From positions 1 to 31,206 of the forward strand of contig CAJUHX010000017.1 in assembly GCA_910586455.1 (NCBI GenBank): a DNA stretch of 31,206 nt, read 5' to 3'. A model generated the notes under the pieces. That model saw only the letters and a program-made list of their open reading frames with translations. It was not told the DNA's origin and ran no database searches. The DNA is from an uncultured Muribaculaceae bacterium (GTDB lineage Bacteria > Bacteroidota > Bacteroidia > Bacteroidales > Muribaculaceae). Every line of letters begins with the position of its first letter. Position 1 is the stretch's first letter. Both the position numbers and the translations under genes were made by a program. Positions 1 to 7,982 of the stretch are shown piece by piece.

Positions 1-52
1 AACGACCCTCTGATTAACAGTCAGATGCTCTAACCGACTGAGCTATTGAAGC
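1..52 (-). tRNA. tRNA-Asn(GTT), 3' end cut off by the window edge
   Basis: On the minus strand the sequence begins with acceptor strand GCTTCAA, then TAGCTCAG (D arm), a 5-bp anticodon stem TCTGA/TCAGA and loop CTGTTAA, which gives anticodon GTT (Asn). The variable region is the last part present; the T arm and 3' acceptor strand lie outside the window. A canonical promoter stands 36 bases upstream. Confidence 0.93.
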
Positions 53-87
53 AGTGTTTATATCACCCCTTTCGGGGATTTGCGCTG

Positions 88-119
88 CAAAATTAGTGTA
101 ATTTTTTTACATACGCAAA
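88..119 (-). promoter_or_regulatory. promoter of tRNA-Asn
   Basis: On the minus strand, TTTG (116-119), a 20-base spacer and TAATTTTG (88-95) match the Bacteroidetes -33/-7 consensus exactly. Between it and the tRNA is a small CCCC/GGGG hairpin (about 65-78) with no T-run. Confidence 0.8.
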
Positions 120-156
120 TTTTAGCGCAGGTTTTTTCTGTTTTTTTGAAAAATAT

Positions 157-675
157 TTAAAAGCGGATGTCAAAGTCCTGTCGCGGCAATTTTGGATTCG
201 CCACAAATATCAGAGCGCGGCTGTGTCGGCAGCCAAAACTCATGCCTCGCCGGGCGCTGCTCAGTTTTGAGCGCCACAGCCGCATTTTGGTGCGGCCGTA
301 GGGCGGCAGTATAAGCAGGTGGGCTTGGGCTTGTGCGGCTATGGCATCCTTTTCGTTGGCTACTATCAGCATGTCGGCCTCGGGGGCGGATGCCGGCCGG
401 GCGCATGGGCACGCACGCAACACTATGTCGGCGAGAGCCCGGTCGCCGCCTTTGATACAAACTCGTTGTGGACGCAGACGCAGCAGCACGCGGTATAGCA
501 GGCGCAGGGTGTCGCGGCTGTAGATGTCGCTTTCAGGCAGGCTGTCGTAGTCGTAATAGGCGTAGCCGCGCGGGGCACGAAGCTCCGAACGCAAAAAGTC
601 GAAGGCAAAAGGCGAATGTACTCCAAAGCCTTTTCCGTGTCGCCACCTTAGATACCAGCCGAACAGTTTTTTCAA
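157..675 (-). CDS. compact methyltransferase-like protein of a Bacteroidetes family
   Basis: The 172-residue product begins MKKLFGWYLRWRHGKGFGVHSPFAFDFL. The GxGVHSPFxFDF pattern near the N-terminus resembles a family of Bacteroidetes proteins usually annotated as class I SAM-dependent methyltransferases, and the C-terminus (PKLPRQDFDIRF) also fits that family as I remember it. The middle is short: the usual glycine-rich SAM loop is represented only by IKGGD (about residues 74-78), so activity is doubtful. The start is TTG at 673-675; no ATG lies between it and the in-frame stop upstream. It begins 15 bases after the end of the YfhO-like gene and is probably co-transcribed with it. The family call is from memory of the motif, so treat it as tentative; that the frame is coding is more certain. 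Confidence 0.6.
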   Translation of the reverse strand: MKKLFGWYLRWRHGKGFGVHSPFAFDFLRSELRAPRGYAYYDYDSLPESDIYSRDTLRLLYRVLLRLRPQRVCIKGGDRALADIVLRACPCARPASAPEADMLIVANEKDAIAAQAQAHLLILPPYGRTKMRLWRSKLSSARRGMSFGCRHSRALIFVANPKLPRQDFDIRF

Positions 676-690
676 TGTTATATGTTAAAA

Positions 691-3201
691 TTAAATGTTG
701 GCTGATTTTTTCTTTCTGAACACCGGCACGAATATGGCGCCTGCCAGCAGCAGGTATATGAGTGTGACGCTGGCGTAGGCTATGCCGCCGGTAACGTGCA
801 GCGACTCCGGGTCGAACACTATCTCTACCTTATGGTCGCCGGCGGGAACACGCATGGCGCGGAGTATATAGTTTACTCGGCCCAGCTCGGCGGGTTTGCC
901 GTCGATGGTGGCGTGCCAGCCCCAGGGGAAATATACTTCGGAGAATACGGCCACGCCGCCGTTGGCGCTTTTGACATCGTAGCTAAGATGGTTGGGGGTA
1001 TAGCCGGTAAGTGTTACGGCATCGCCCTCGGTGGTGGCGGATGCCTCGCCGAGTATGCTCTTGAAGCGCGCGTCGGCCACGGCCGAGGTGCCGGGGTCGA
1101 GCTGCTGCAGGGCGTCGAATTCGGCTTTGGCGCCGTCGACGTATCTGATATCGCCCACGAACCAGCCGTTGCCCAGTGCGTGCGGGTTCTTCGATACCTG
1201 GCCGTTGAGAATCACATAGCGGGTGTTGAGCATGTCGAGTATCTGCGGCGATGTGATTATGTTGTGGGTGATAAGGTCGTTGTAGCGGCCGAGTTTGGCT
1301 GCGTGGTAGCCGCCCACCATCTTGTGGTAGTAGCTGCGGCGCGCCGCACCGAAGTTGTCGAAGTCGGCCACGCGGTACGACAGGTCTTTGTCCTGAAGTA
1401 TCTCCATGTCGAGGGCATCGGCGGCCAGCGGGTCGGAGAGCTGTACGGCGTTCTTTACAAAGTTCTCGCTGTCGACGTAGCGGTGGTCGACGCTGTAAAG
1501 GTCGATCAGCACCAGAGCGGCTAAGGCGCACACAGCAGATGTGCGTTTCAGCCAGCCTTTGCATACGGCATACAGTGCTGCGGCACCAAGGAAGATGAAC
1601 AGCAGCGAACGCCATGCGTCGGACTGTACCAGACCGTAGCGCAGCGACTCTATCTTGCCTATAAGCGAGGCATAATCGGCTATGTATCCCTGCTGGTTGT
1701 ACGACTGCAGAGCCTCTTTTTCGTACGAGGTAATTGCATCGCCGGCTATGCCCGGAGCCAGCACGGCCAGCAGGCATACCGCGGCCGGAACTGCTGCAGA
1801 CACAATGGCTTGCCAGCGGAATCTTTCAAAGGGCTTCTCGGCGCTGAAAAATTCTTTCAGGCCCATCACGGCCAGCAGTGGCATGGTGAATTCGGCTATC
1901 ACCAGTATGCTTTCCACGGCACGGAACTTGTTGTACATAGGTAGGTTGTACACCAGCAGGTCTGTGAACCACTCGAAGTGGCGGCCCAGGGCGGCCAGCA
2001 GCGAGAACAGGGTGAGTATCAGCAGAGCCCACTTCATGGGGCCTTTGACAATCAGACAGCCTAACAGAAACAGCATGCACACTATCGCTCCCACATATAC
2101 CGGGCCGTTGGTGCCCTCGGTATCGTTGAAGTATTGCGGCAGCATCTGCATAATCTGGGCGTCGTGCGGGTTGATACCGTCGTCTGAGCCGTCGATTTCC
2201 GACAGCGTCACAGGCTGGTTGGCTCCGCCTGCCGGTCGGGCGGTTGCGCCGCCTTTAATATTAGGTACAAGCAGCGACAGCGATTCTGAGGGTGTGTAGC
2301 TCCAGGCTACAATCTGGTTATAGTCCATACCTCCGGTCGGAGCCTTGGCACTTTCAGTTTCTTGGGCGGCATTATCGCTTTTGGCGCTTGCTCCCAGCTC
2401 GCTTGCTCCGCGGTCGGTTTCCTTGGCATATTCGTAAGTGTTGTACAGTGCCGGCAGGTTCGCTCCCAGAGCCAGCACACCGGCTCCGAGCAGGCAGGCC
2501 GAGGCGATGAGCCATTGTTTTACCTTTTTATCTTTGACTGCGCCGCACAGATAGGCAAGCGCCATGCCTGCCATTACGAATGCGAAGTAGTACGACATCT
2601 GCGGATGGTTGGCGTTGAGCTGCAGCATGGCAAACAGGGAGGTAAGCGCCGCACCTGCCATATAGCGACCGCGGTAGCACAGCACCAGACCGGCTATTGT
2701 AGGCGGTATATAGCTGAGCGTCACGAATTTCCATATATGTCCGGCGCCGATTATGATCACAAAGTAGCTCGAGAAGCCCCAGGCTACGGATCCCAGCAGC
2801 GCGTAGTACCAGCGCATGTCCATGGCATAGAGCAAAATAAAGAAGCCGAACATCATCATAAACAGCAGGTTCGACGGGGCCGGCAGCCACAGACCGTAGA
2901 GTTCGTTGAGCCACTCGAACAGGGCGTTCGACGGATATGACGGCGAAATCTGGAACGTAGGCATGCCGCCGAAGAGCGAGTTGGTCCAGAGGGCTTTCTC
3001 GCCTGTGGCTTCCTCGAAGGCCGCGCCTTCCTGCCCGTTGGCGGCTCCCTGCACCATGTCGGGTTGCTGCAGAGTGTTGCCATCGAAGTTGTCGGGATAG
3101 AAGAATGCCAGGGCTACTATGGCCATAATGGCTGTGGACAGGAAGAAGCCCCATACACGCGGGCGTTCGAACCACGCGATTATGCGGTCGGTGATATTCA
3201 T
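691..3201 (-). CDS. YfhO-family polytopic membrane protein
   Basis: The 836-residue protein has a first membrane helix at about 16-34, then many hydrophobic segments between about 108 and 600, a long soluble C-terminal part, and a last helix at about 805-828. The C-terminal stretch SEVYFPWGWHATIDGKPAEL followed by VPAGDHKVEIVFDP is typical of the YfhO family (PF09586), large inner-membrane proteins with a GT-C-like layout that act in cell-envelope glycosylation in Firmicutes; the role in Bacteroidetes is not established. A low-complexity Ala/Ser/Glu stretch (about 262-290) sits in an external loop. ATG is at 3199-3201, just downstream of the tRNA-Gln terminator. No promoter of its own is clear, so read-through from the tRNA promoter is possible. 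Confidence 0.88.
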   Translation of the reverse strand: MNITDRIIAWFERPRVWGFFLSTAIMAIVALAFFYPDNFDGNTLQQPDMVQGAANGQEGAAFEEATGEKALWTNSLFGGMPTFQISPSYPSNALFEWLNELYGLWLPAPSNLLFMMMFGFFILLYAMDMRWYYALLGSVAWGFSSYFVIIIGAGHIWKFVTLSYIPPTIAGLVLCYRGRYMAGAALTSLFAMLQLNANHPQMSYYFAFVMAGMALAYLCGAVKDKKVKQWLIASACLLGAGVLALGANLPALYNTYEYAKETDRGASELGASAKSDNAAQETESAKAPTGGMDYNQIVAWSYTPSESLSLLVPNIKGGATARPAGGANQPVTLSEIDGSDDGINPHDAQIMQMLPQYFNDTEGTNGPVYVGAIVCMLFLLGCLIVKGPMKWALLILTLFSLLAALGRHFEWFTDLLVYNLPMYNKFRAVESILVIAEFTMPLLAVMGLKEFFSAEKPFERFRWQAIVSAAVPAAVCLLAVLAPGIAGDAITSYEKEALQSYNQQGYIADYASLIGKIESLRYGLVQSDAWRSLLFIFLGAAALYAVCKGWLKRTSAVCALAALVLIDLYSVDHRYVDSENFVKNAVQLSDPLAADALDMEILQDKDLSYRVADFDNFGAARRSYYHKMVGGYHAAKLGRYNDLITHNIITSPQILDMLNTRYVILNGQVSKNPHALGNGWFVGDIRYVDGAKAEFDALQQLDPGTSAVADARFKSILGEASATTEGDAVTLTGYTPNHLSYDVKSANGGVAVFSEVYFPWGWHATIDGKPAELGRVNYILRAMRVPAGDHKVEIVFDPESLHVTGGIAYASVTLIYLLLAGAIFVPVFRKKKSANI

Positions 3202-3233
3202 ATTGTTCAGAGTTTAAGAGCTTGTTTAAAAAC

Positions 3234-3264
3234 AAAAGCGCAGAGCCTGAGGCTCTGCGCTTTT
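3234..3264. terminator. perfect 14-bp hairpin terminator behind tRNA-Gln
   Basis: AAAAGCGCAGAGCC at 3234-3247, loop TGA, and the exact reverse complement at 3251-3264 ending in TTTT. The A and T tails allow it to work on either strand. It lies between tRNA-Gln and the YfhO-like gene, both on the minus strand. Confidence 0.85.
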
Positions 3265-3267
3265 CAG

Positions 3268-3338
3268 TAGTCTTACCAGGATTCGAACCTGGACAGACAG
3301 AACCAAAACCTGTAGTGCTACCATTACACCATAAGACT
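3268..3338 (-). tRNA. tRNA-Gln(TTG)
   Basis: The 71-base minus-strand gene folds as a full cloverleaf: acceptor AGTCTTA/TAAGACT with perfect 7-bp pairing, D stem GTG/CAC, anticodon stem ACAGG/TCTGT with loop TTTTGGT (anticodon TTG), T arm CCAGG-TTCGAAT-CCTGG and discriminator A. CCA is not encoded. A promoter lies upstream and a strong hairpin terminator downstream. Confidence 0.95.
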
Positions 3339-3372
3339 GACACTGTGCCCCGGGCTAAGCCCAAAAGCGATG

Positions 3373-3404
3373 CAAAGTTAATCACTTTTTTTCTTTTGTC
3401 CAAA
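3373..3404 (-). promoter_or_regulatory. promoter of tRNA-Gln
   Basis: On the minus strand, TTTG (3401-3404), 20 bases, then TAACTTTG (3373-3380), an exact fit to the Bacteroidetes consensus, 34 bases before the tRNA 5' end. Confidence 0.82.
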
Positions 3405-3465
3405 TCGAAAAGATAAATTTTGCTAAATTTCACTTTATTGTGGCTGAAGCAAGCTTGTTTTTTTG

Positions 3466-3473
3466 TACATTTG
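3466..3473 (+). promoter_or_regulatory. -7 box of the ferritin promoter
   Basis: TACATTTG fits TAnnTTTG and ends 32 bases before the ferritin ATG. No TTTG sits at the usual distance upstream; the nearest TTG (3438-3440) is 25 bases away. Confidence 0.55.
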
Positions 3474-3505
3474 GAGTTTAGAATCCAAATTAACTTTTGA
3501 ATATT

Positions 3506-4024
3506 ATGATTTCACCTAAAATTCAGGACGCTATCAACGCCCAGATCAACGCCGAATTCTGGTCGGCTTATCTTTATCTCGCCATGGCCATGCACTTCGA
3601 GAGCGAAGGCCTGCATGGTATCGCCAACTGGTTCCGCATCCAGTTCAAAGAGGAGCAGGCTCATGCCGAAATCTTCATCAACTATCTGCTTTCGCGCGGC
3701 GGACGTGTGGCTCTCGCTCCTATTGCCGAGGTTCCCGACAGCTGGGAGTCGCCTCTGGCTGCCTACGAAGCTACTCTGGTGCACGAGCAGAAGGTGACAT
3801 CGCTCATCAACGGCATATACGCACTCGCCGAGGCAGAACACGACTATGCCACCCGCGGAAAACTCGACTGGTTCGTAAGCGAGCAGGTAGAGGAAGAGGA
3901 AACTGCCCAGGGCCTTATTGACCGTCTGAAACTCATAGGCGAAAACGGCATGGCTCTGTACATGCTCGACCAGGAACTGGCCGCACGTGTCTATAACGTG
4001 CCCGCTCCGCTGGCCAATGCATAA
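3506..4024 (+). CDS. ftnA: bacterial non-heme ferritin
   Basis: The product stores iron: it oxidises Fe(II) at a ferroxidase centre and holds the mineral in a 24-subunit cytoplasmic shell. From the ATG at 3506 the protein has 172 residues, and the ferroxidase ligands fall at exactly the E. coli FtnA positions: E17, E50, H53, E94, Q127 and E130. This supports ATG 3506 over the in-frame TTG at 3497. No haem-binding methionine of the bacterioferritin type is evident. It is a single-gene unit: a -7 box upstream, and downstream a long inverted repeat shared with the convergent deoC gene. No regulator site was recognised. Confidence 0.96.
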   Translation: MISPKIQDAINAQINAEFWSAYLYLAMAMHFESEGLHGIANWFRIQFKEEQAHAEIFINYLLSRGGRVALAPIAEVPDSWESPLAAYEATLVHEQKVTSLINGIYALAEAEHDYATRGKLDWFVSEQVEEEETAQGLIDRLKLIGENGMALYMLDQELAARVYNVPAPLANA

Positions 4025-4089
4025 GCTAATGTTAAATTTTAAATGTTAAAGGTTAAGTTTATTCCATTTGATATTTAAAATTCAACAGT

Positions 4090-4149
4090 GAACAAATACT
4101 AGAGAGGCTGTGTCGTAACTTAATGACACAGCCTCTTTAGTATTTGTTC
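4090..4149. terminator. long inverted repeat, bidirectional terminator
   Basis: Two arms of about 24 bases (4090-4114 and 4125-4149), both starting GAACAAATACT read inwards and sharing AGAGGCTGTGTC, separated by a loop of about 10 bases. There is one small internal mismatch region. It lies between the convergent ferritin and deoC genes. Confidence 0.8.
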
Positions 4150-4160
4150 AGAAACCTATT

Positions 4161-5048
4161 TTATATGAAGAACTTGGTTTCCTCGCCCAGAATGTCGCTG
4201 AGCAGATTGTTGGCCAGACGGCTGGCGCCGAGGCGGAAATACTCATTGGTGAGCCATTTTTCGCCGAGTACGCTCTTGATTATGGTGTAGTACTTCACGG
4301 CGTCCTCGGTGGTGGAAACACCGCCGGCGGCCTTGAAACCTATCATGGAGCCGGTCTTTTCGTAGTATTCCTTTATGGCCAGAGCCATTACGTATGCGGC
4401 CTCGAGGCTTGCGCCGGGATAGCCCTTGCCGGTTGACGTTTTGAGGAAGTCGGCTCCGGCGTACATCGACAGGATAGAGGCAGCCTTGATGTTGGCGGCG
4501 GTTTTCAGTGCGCCCGATTCAAGAATTACTTTCAGGCGGGCATCGCGGCAGGCGGCTTTCTGCTCGGCAATTTCGTCGCATACCTCCTCGTAGTCGCCGT
4601 CGAGGAAGTTGCCCAGATTGAGTACGATGTCGATTTCGTCGGCACCGCCGTCAACAGCCAGAGCTGTTTCGGCTACCTTTACTTCGGCGAAAGTCTGCGA
4701 CGATGGGAATCCGCCCGAAACACAGGCTATATCCACATCGCTCACATCGAGTACAGTGCGCACCACTTGGGCGAAGTTGGGGTATACACATATAGCAGCT
4801 ACATTTTTGAGTTCGGGATATTCTTCGTCGAAAGCGTTTACGCGCTCCACAAAGTCGGCTACCGAACGGGGCGAGTCGGTGGCATTGAGGGTTGTGAGGT
4901 CAATAGTATTGAAAAGGAATTTCCACACCTCCGGGGTGTTGTTCTCTTCCATGTGGTCGGCGAGAATTTTTGCGACCTCGGCCGATACTTTTACATCGTC
5001 TTCAAGCACGCAGCTCTGGGCCACGGCGTCGTGATACTTGTCGCTCAT
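4161..5048 (-). CDS. deoC: deoxyribose-phosphate aldolase
   Basis: It cleaves 2-deoxyribose 5-phosphate to acetaldehyde and glyceraldehyde 3-phosphate in deoxynucleoside catabolism. The 295-residue protein carries the class I aldolase signatures: EIDIV with D140 (about 138-142), DFLKTSTGK with the Schiff-base lysine K203, and GFKAAGG with K239. These correspond to D102, K167 and K201 of the E. coli enzyme. The protein is longer than E. coli DeoC (about 260 residues), with an N-terminal extension of about 35 residues. Its ATG lies 39 bases downstream of the mazG-like gene on the same strand, so the two probably share a transcript. Confidence 0.95.
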   Translation of the reverse strand: MSDKYHDAVAQSCVLEDDVKVSAEVAKILADHMEENNTPEVWKFLFNTIDLTTLNATDSPRSVADFVERVNAFDEEYPELKNVAAICVYPNFAQVVRTVLDVSDVDIACVSGGFPSSQTFAEVKVAETALAVDGGADEIDIVLNLGNFLDGDYEEVCDEIAEQKAACRDARLKVILESGALKTAANIKAASILSMYAGADFLKTSTGKGYPGASLEAAYVMALAIKEYYEKTGSMIGFKAAGGVSTTEDAVKYYTIIKSVLGEKWLTNEYFRLGASRLANNLLSDILGEETKFFI

Positions 5049-5087
5049 TATGGTAAGGTGTTTTATGTTGTTGATATAAATAATTAT

Positions 5088-5423
5088 TTATGAGAATCTT
5101 CTGCCATCTCTAACATTTTTTTTGAGCAGATTGTTTTTGAAAGCCAGCTGCAGGTCGATGCCGGTCTGGTTGGCCAGGGCGCAGAGCACCCACAGCAGGT
5201 CGGCCATTTCGTCGGCCAGGGCGGTGTCGCTCACTGCGTCGGACTGTTTGGCGCGCTGGTCGCCGTAGCGCCGGGCCATGATAGAGGCGATTTCGCCACA
5301 TTCCTCGGCCAGAATGGCTGTGTTGGTCAGCGGCGAGAAATATCCGGCTCCGGTGCCCGAAATCCAACGGTCGACCGTCTGCTGTATTTCGGCAATCGAC
5401 AAATCTTGTTCTTGCTGTTTCAT
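5088..5423 (-). CDS. MazG-like nucleotide pyrophosphohydrolase
   Basis: A 111-residue all-helical protein with the metal-binding signature EECGE (E40, E41, E44) followed by DEMAD (E72, D75), that is EExxE...ExxD of the MazG/all-alpha NTP pyrophosphatase superfamily. Such enzymes hydrolyse (often non-canonical) dNTPs to NMP and pyrophosphate. It has a single short domain, unlike the two-domain MazG of E. coli. It lies upstream of deoC in an apparent two-gene nucleotide unit. The substrate cannot be told from sequence. Confidence 0.88.
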   Translation of the reverse strand: MKQQEQDLSIAEIQQTVDRWISGTGAGYFSPLTNTAILAEECGEIASIMARRYGDQRAKQSDAVSDTALADEMADLLWVLCALANQTGIDLQLAFKNNLLKKNVRDGRRFS

Positions 5424-5427
5424 ATCA

Positions 5428-5435
5428 CAAAACTA
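5428..5435 (-). promoter_or_regulatory. possible -7 box before the mazG-like gene
   Basis: TAGTTTTG on the minus strand fits TAnnTTTG but ends only four bases before the ATG, so a transcript from it would be nearly or wholly leaderless. No -33 element is seen. Confidence 0.35.
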
Positions 5436-5497
5436 CAAAATAATTTGCAGATTGTGCACCTATTCTGGCCTAAAATTCGCCTAAATATGCTCTGCTA

Positions 5498-5528
5498 TTG
5501 CATATCGGAATAAAAAAGTGTACTTTTG
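5498..5528 (+). promoter_or_regulatory. promoter of the AraC-type regulator
   Basis: TTG (5498-5500), 20 bases, then TACTTTTG (5521-5528). The box overlaps the upstream in-frame TTG codon, which rules that codon out as the translation start of the regulator. Confidence 0.78.
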
Positions 5529-5554
5529 TGCCAGGAAATTATCCAAAACAAGAA

Positions 5555-6466
5555 ATGAAGACACTTGTCAAATACGAGGATGTGGTAGAAAAACTGCGGG
5601 CGTTCGACGAATTTGGAGAAATCGGCGAATGTGTTACCGTAGTGCGTATGCGCTCCAATGGCGACGATGCGCCCGATAAAAACAATCCGGTGCAGGCCGA
5701 TTGTATGGCTGTGATGCTGGTGATGTCGGGTGGTATGGACATCGAAGTCAATATGGATTATTATAGGGTGGAGGAGGATTCGATGCTGGTGATTCCACCC
5801 CGCACGCTTGTGAATATACGAGGAGTCGACCACGGCTCCACCGATGTGTATCTGCTGTTTATGGCCCAGAGTTTCCTGCACGAAATCAACATCAACTATG
5901 CTGCCTTGAGTGTGCCTTCGTCGGTGCCCTTTGAGAAGCCGTCGGCTGTGCGCAGGCTTACCTCCAGGCAGTCGTGTCTGTTCAAACGCTATTTCGATTT
6001 GATGTACGATGTGGCCCATAACCAGGCCAATATGCGTATCGACCTCAATATCGCATCGAGTCTTGTTTCGGCCATGGTGTATCAGGCGGCACAGTTTTAC
6101 TATAAGGAGCTGGCCGACAATAGTCCGCGTTCGGAGGCTCCCGGCAACCGCCCCAGCAACTATGTCAACGAGTTCATACGCCTGCTGCAGCTGCACTACA
6201 TGAACGAGCGGTCGGTAACTTTCTATGCCGACAAACTGTTTATATCGCCCAAATACCTGTCGCTGCTGGTGAAGAAAGCCACAGGCCGTTCGGCCTCGCG
6301 CTGGATCGACGACCGTGTGATTATGGAAGCACGCAACCTGCTGCGATATTCAGGCAAGAACATTCAGCAGGTTGCATATATGCTTAATTTCAGCAATCAG
6401 TCGTCGTTCGGCAAATACTTCAAGCATCTCACGGGCATGTCGCCCACCGAGTACCAGAAAAGTTAG
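5555..6466 (+). CDS. AraC-family transcriptional regulator
   Basis: The 303-residue protein has an N-terminal cupin-like sensing part (about 1-130; YYRVEEDSMLVIPPRTLV resembles an AraC arm/cupin strand pair) and a C-terminal double helix-turn-helix (about 205-303). The second helix-turn-helix has the family signature IQQVAYMLNFSNQSSFGKYF, ending in TGMSPTEYQ. ATG 5555 is chosen because the promoter lies just upstream. The effector and targets are unknown. The stop codon overlaps by four bases that of the convergent aminotransferase, so neither gene has room for its own terminator. Confidence 0.9.
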   Translation: MKTLVKYEDVVEKLRAFDEFGEIGECVTVVRMRSNGDDAPDKNNPVQADCMAVMLVMSGGMDIEVNMDYYRVEEDSMLVIPPRTLVNIRGVDHGSTDVYLLFMAQSFLHEININYAALSVPSSVPFEKPSAVRRLTSRQSCLFKRYFDLMYDVAHNQANMRIDLNIASSLVSAMVYQAAQFYYKELADNSPRSEAPGNRPSNYVNEFIRLLQLHYMNERSVTFYADKLFISPKYLSLLVKKATGRSASRWIDDRVIMEARNLLRYSGKNIQQVAYMLNFSNQSSFGKYFKHLTGMSPTEYQKS

Positions 6467-7683
6467 CGGTCGACTGCCTCGGACGTACTTTGCCCGGCGT
6501 TGTATGCCTCCAGGGCTTTACGCAGCACCAGAAGCGCCTTGGCCAACTCCTCTTTCTCGAGCACGTAGGCCATGCGCACCTCGTTCTTACCCATGCCGGG
6601 GGTGGTATAGAAGCCCGATGCCGGAGCCATGAATATAGTCTGGCCCTCGTACTCGAACTCTTCCAGGCACCAGCGGCAGAATTTGTCGGCATCGTCCACC
6701 GGCAGCCTTACTACGGTGTAGAATGCGCCCATAGGTATAGGCGTGTAGCAGCCCGGAATCTGGTTAATCTGGTCGATCATAAACTTGCGGCGCTCCACAT
6801 ACTCGTTGTATGTGGCCAGCATGTATTCGGGCGATGTGTCAATCGAGGCTTCGGCTACCAGCTGGCCCAACAGAGGCGGGCTCAGACGGGCCTGGCAGAA
6901 TTTCATTACATTCTTTTTAAGCTCTTTATGCTTGGTAATCAGTGCGCCAATACGTATGCCGCATTCGTTGTAGCGCTTCGATACCGAGTCGATCAGCACT
7001 ACATTCTCCTCAATGCCGGGCAGGTGGAAGGCCGATATATATGGCGCGCCGGTGTAGCAGAACTCGCGGTACACTTCGTCGGAGAACAGAAAGAGGTCGT
7101 ACTTGAGCACCATGTCGCGTATCTGCAGCATCTCCTTCATAGTGTAGAGATATCCTGTGGGGTTGTTGGGGTTGCAGATAAGTATACCCTTGGTGCGCGG
7201 AGTAATCAGCTTCTCGAACTCCTCGACCGGCGGCAGTTCGAATCCATTGTCGATGTTCGAGGGCACCGTCACAATTTTTGCGCCGGCCGAAATGGCGAAA
7301 GCCATGTAGTTGGCGTATGCCGGTTCGGGCACAATAATTTCATCGCCCGGGTCGAGGCATGCCATAAAGGCAAACAGAACCGCCTCCGAGCCTCCGGTGG
7401 TAACGATTATATCATCTACATCGACGTTGATTTTAAATCTGCGGTAGTACTCACGCAGCTTTTTGCGCAGCGACAGCAAACCTTCCGAGGGGCTGTATTC
7501 CAGTACCTTTCTGTCGATATTCCGCAGGGCTTCGAAAGCCTCCGGGGGAGTGGGTACATCGGGTTGGCCAATATTCAGCCTATATACTTTTACGCCGCGC
7601 TCAATGGCCTTGTTTGCCAACGGCACGAGCCGGCGAATTGGCGAGCCGGGCATCCTCTCGCCGCGTTCCGATACTTGTGGCAT
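6463..7683 (-). CDS. class I/II pyridoxal-phosphate aminotransferase (aspartate aminotransferase-like)
   Basis: A 406-residue fold-type I PLP enzyme. Visible signatures are NPNNPTG (171-177), SDEVY (201-205), the Schiff-base lysine K236 in SVSKRYNECGIRIG, and the arginine R244 that in related enzymes contacts the PLP phosphate. A carboxylate-binding arginine is expected near the C-terminus. The overall form resembles proteins annotated as aspartate aminotransferases in Bacteroidetes; specificity for aspartate versus other amino acids is not shown by sequence. It is transcribed from a promoter about 150 bases upstream and converges with a four-base overlap on the AraC-type gene. Confidence 0.88.
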   Translation of the reverse strand: MPQVSERGERMPGSPIRRLVPLANKAIERGVKVYRLNIGQPDVPTPPEAFEALRNIDRKVLEYSPSEGLLSLRKKLREYYRRFKINVDVDDIIVTTGGSEAVLFAFMACLDPGDEIIVPEPAYANYMAFAISAGAKIVTVPSNIDNGFELPPVEEFEKLITPRTKGILICNPNNPTGYLYTMKEMLQIRDMVLKYDLFLFSDEVYREFCYTGAPYISAFHLPGIEENVVLIDSVSKRYNECGIRIGALITKHKELKKNVMKFCQARLSPPLLGQLVAEASIDTSPEYMLATYNEYVERRKFMIDQINQIPGCYTPIPMGAFYTVVRLPVDDADKFCRWCLEEFEYEGQTIFMAPASGFYTTPGMGKNEVRMAYVLEKEELAKALLVLRKALEAYNAGQSTSEAVDR

Positions 7684-7779
7684 ATTCTTAACAGTTATAA
7701 AGCAGCAGCAATTCTGCGGATTATGGCTAATTTCAAACTATATAAAAAACGCAAAATCCGCTGAGTTTGTTGGCCTGTT

Positions 7780-7794
7780 GCCGGAGCTTCCGGC
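7780..7794. other. short GC-rich hairpin in the aminotransferase leader
   Basis: GCCGGA-GCT-TCCGGC, a 6-bp perfect stem, lies in the untranslated leader of the aminotransferase mRNA (minus strand) within the 299-base region between the divergent aminotransferase and pfkA genes. No T-run follows on the minus strand. Function unknown. The rest of the region holds the two promoters and AT-rich DNA in which I see nothing more. Confidence 0.4.
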
Positions 7795-7830
7795 TTAAGA
7801 TTATAGACAAATACTTTATTTATTTTACTG

Positions 7831-7861
7831 CAAAGTTACGAAAATAAATCAGTGTCTGCAA
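7831..7861 (-). promoter_or_regulatory. promoter of the aminotransferase gene
   Basis: On the minus strand TTG (7859-7861), 20 bases, then TAACTTTG (7831-7838). It implies an mRNA leader of roughly 140 bases. Confidence 0.75.
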
Positions 7862-7949
7862 GTATACGGGCAAAATCAGCACAAAATCGGACCTGGAAAA
7901 ATTATGATTTTTTCAAAAGTCATAAGATTCGGTTTTGTGAAATTTTTTG

Positions 7950-7957
7950 TACTTTTG
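7950..7957 (+). promoter_or_regulatory. -7 box of the pfkA operon promoter
   Basis: TACTTTTG fits TAnnTTTG and ends 25 bases before the pfkA ATG. No -33 element is seen at the usual spacing; a TTTTG at 7933-7937 is too close. Confidence 0.6.
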
Positions 7958-7982
7958 CAACTTCAACTAACAATACTCAGCC

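Noticed and set aside
3222..3416. Plus-strand frame over the tRNA-Gln region
   Set aside because: It lies on the antisense of a complete tRNA gene, its terminator and its promoter.
3497..3505. Upstream TTG start for ferritin
   Set aside because: Starting at ATG 3506 places all six ferroxidase residues at the E. coli numbering.
5498..5554. Upstream start for the AraC-type regulator
   Set aside because: This stretch contains the -7 promoter box, so it is not in the mRNA.
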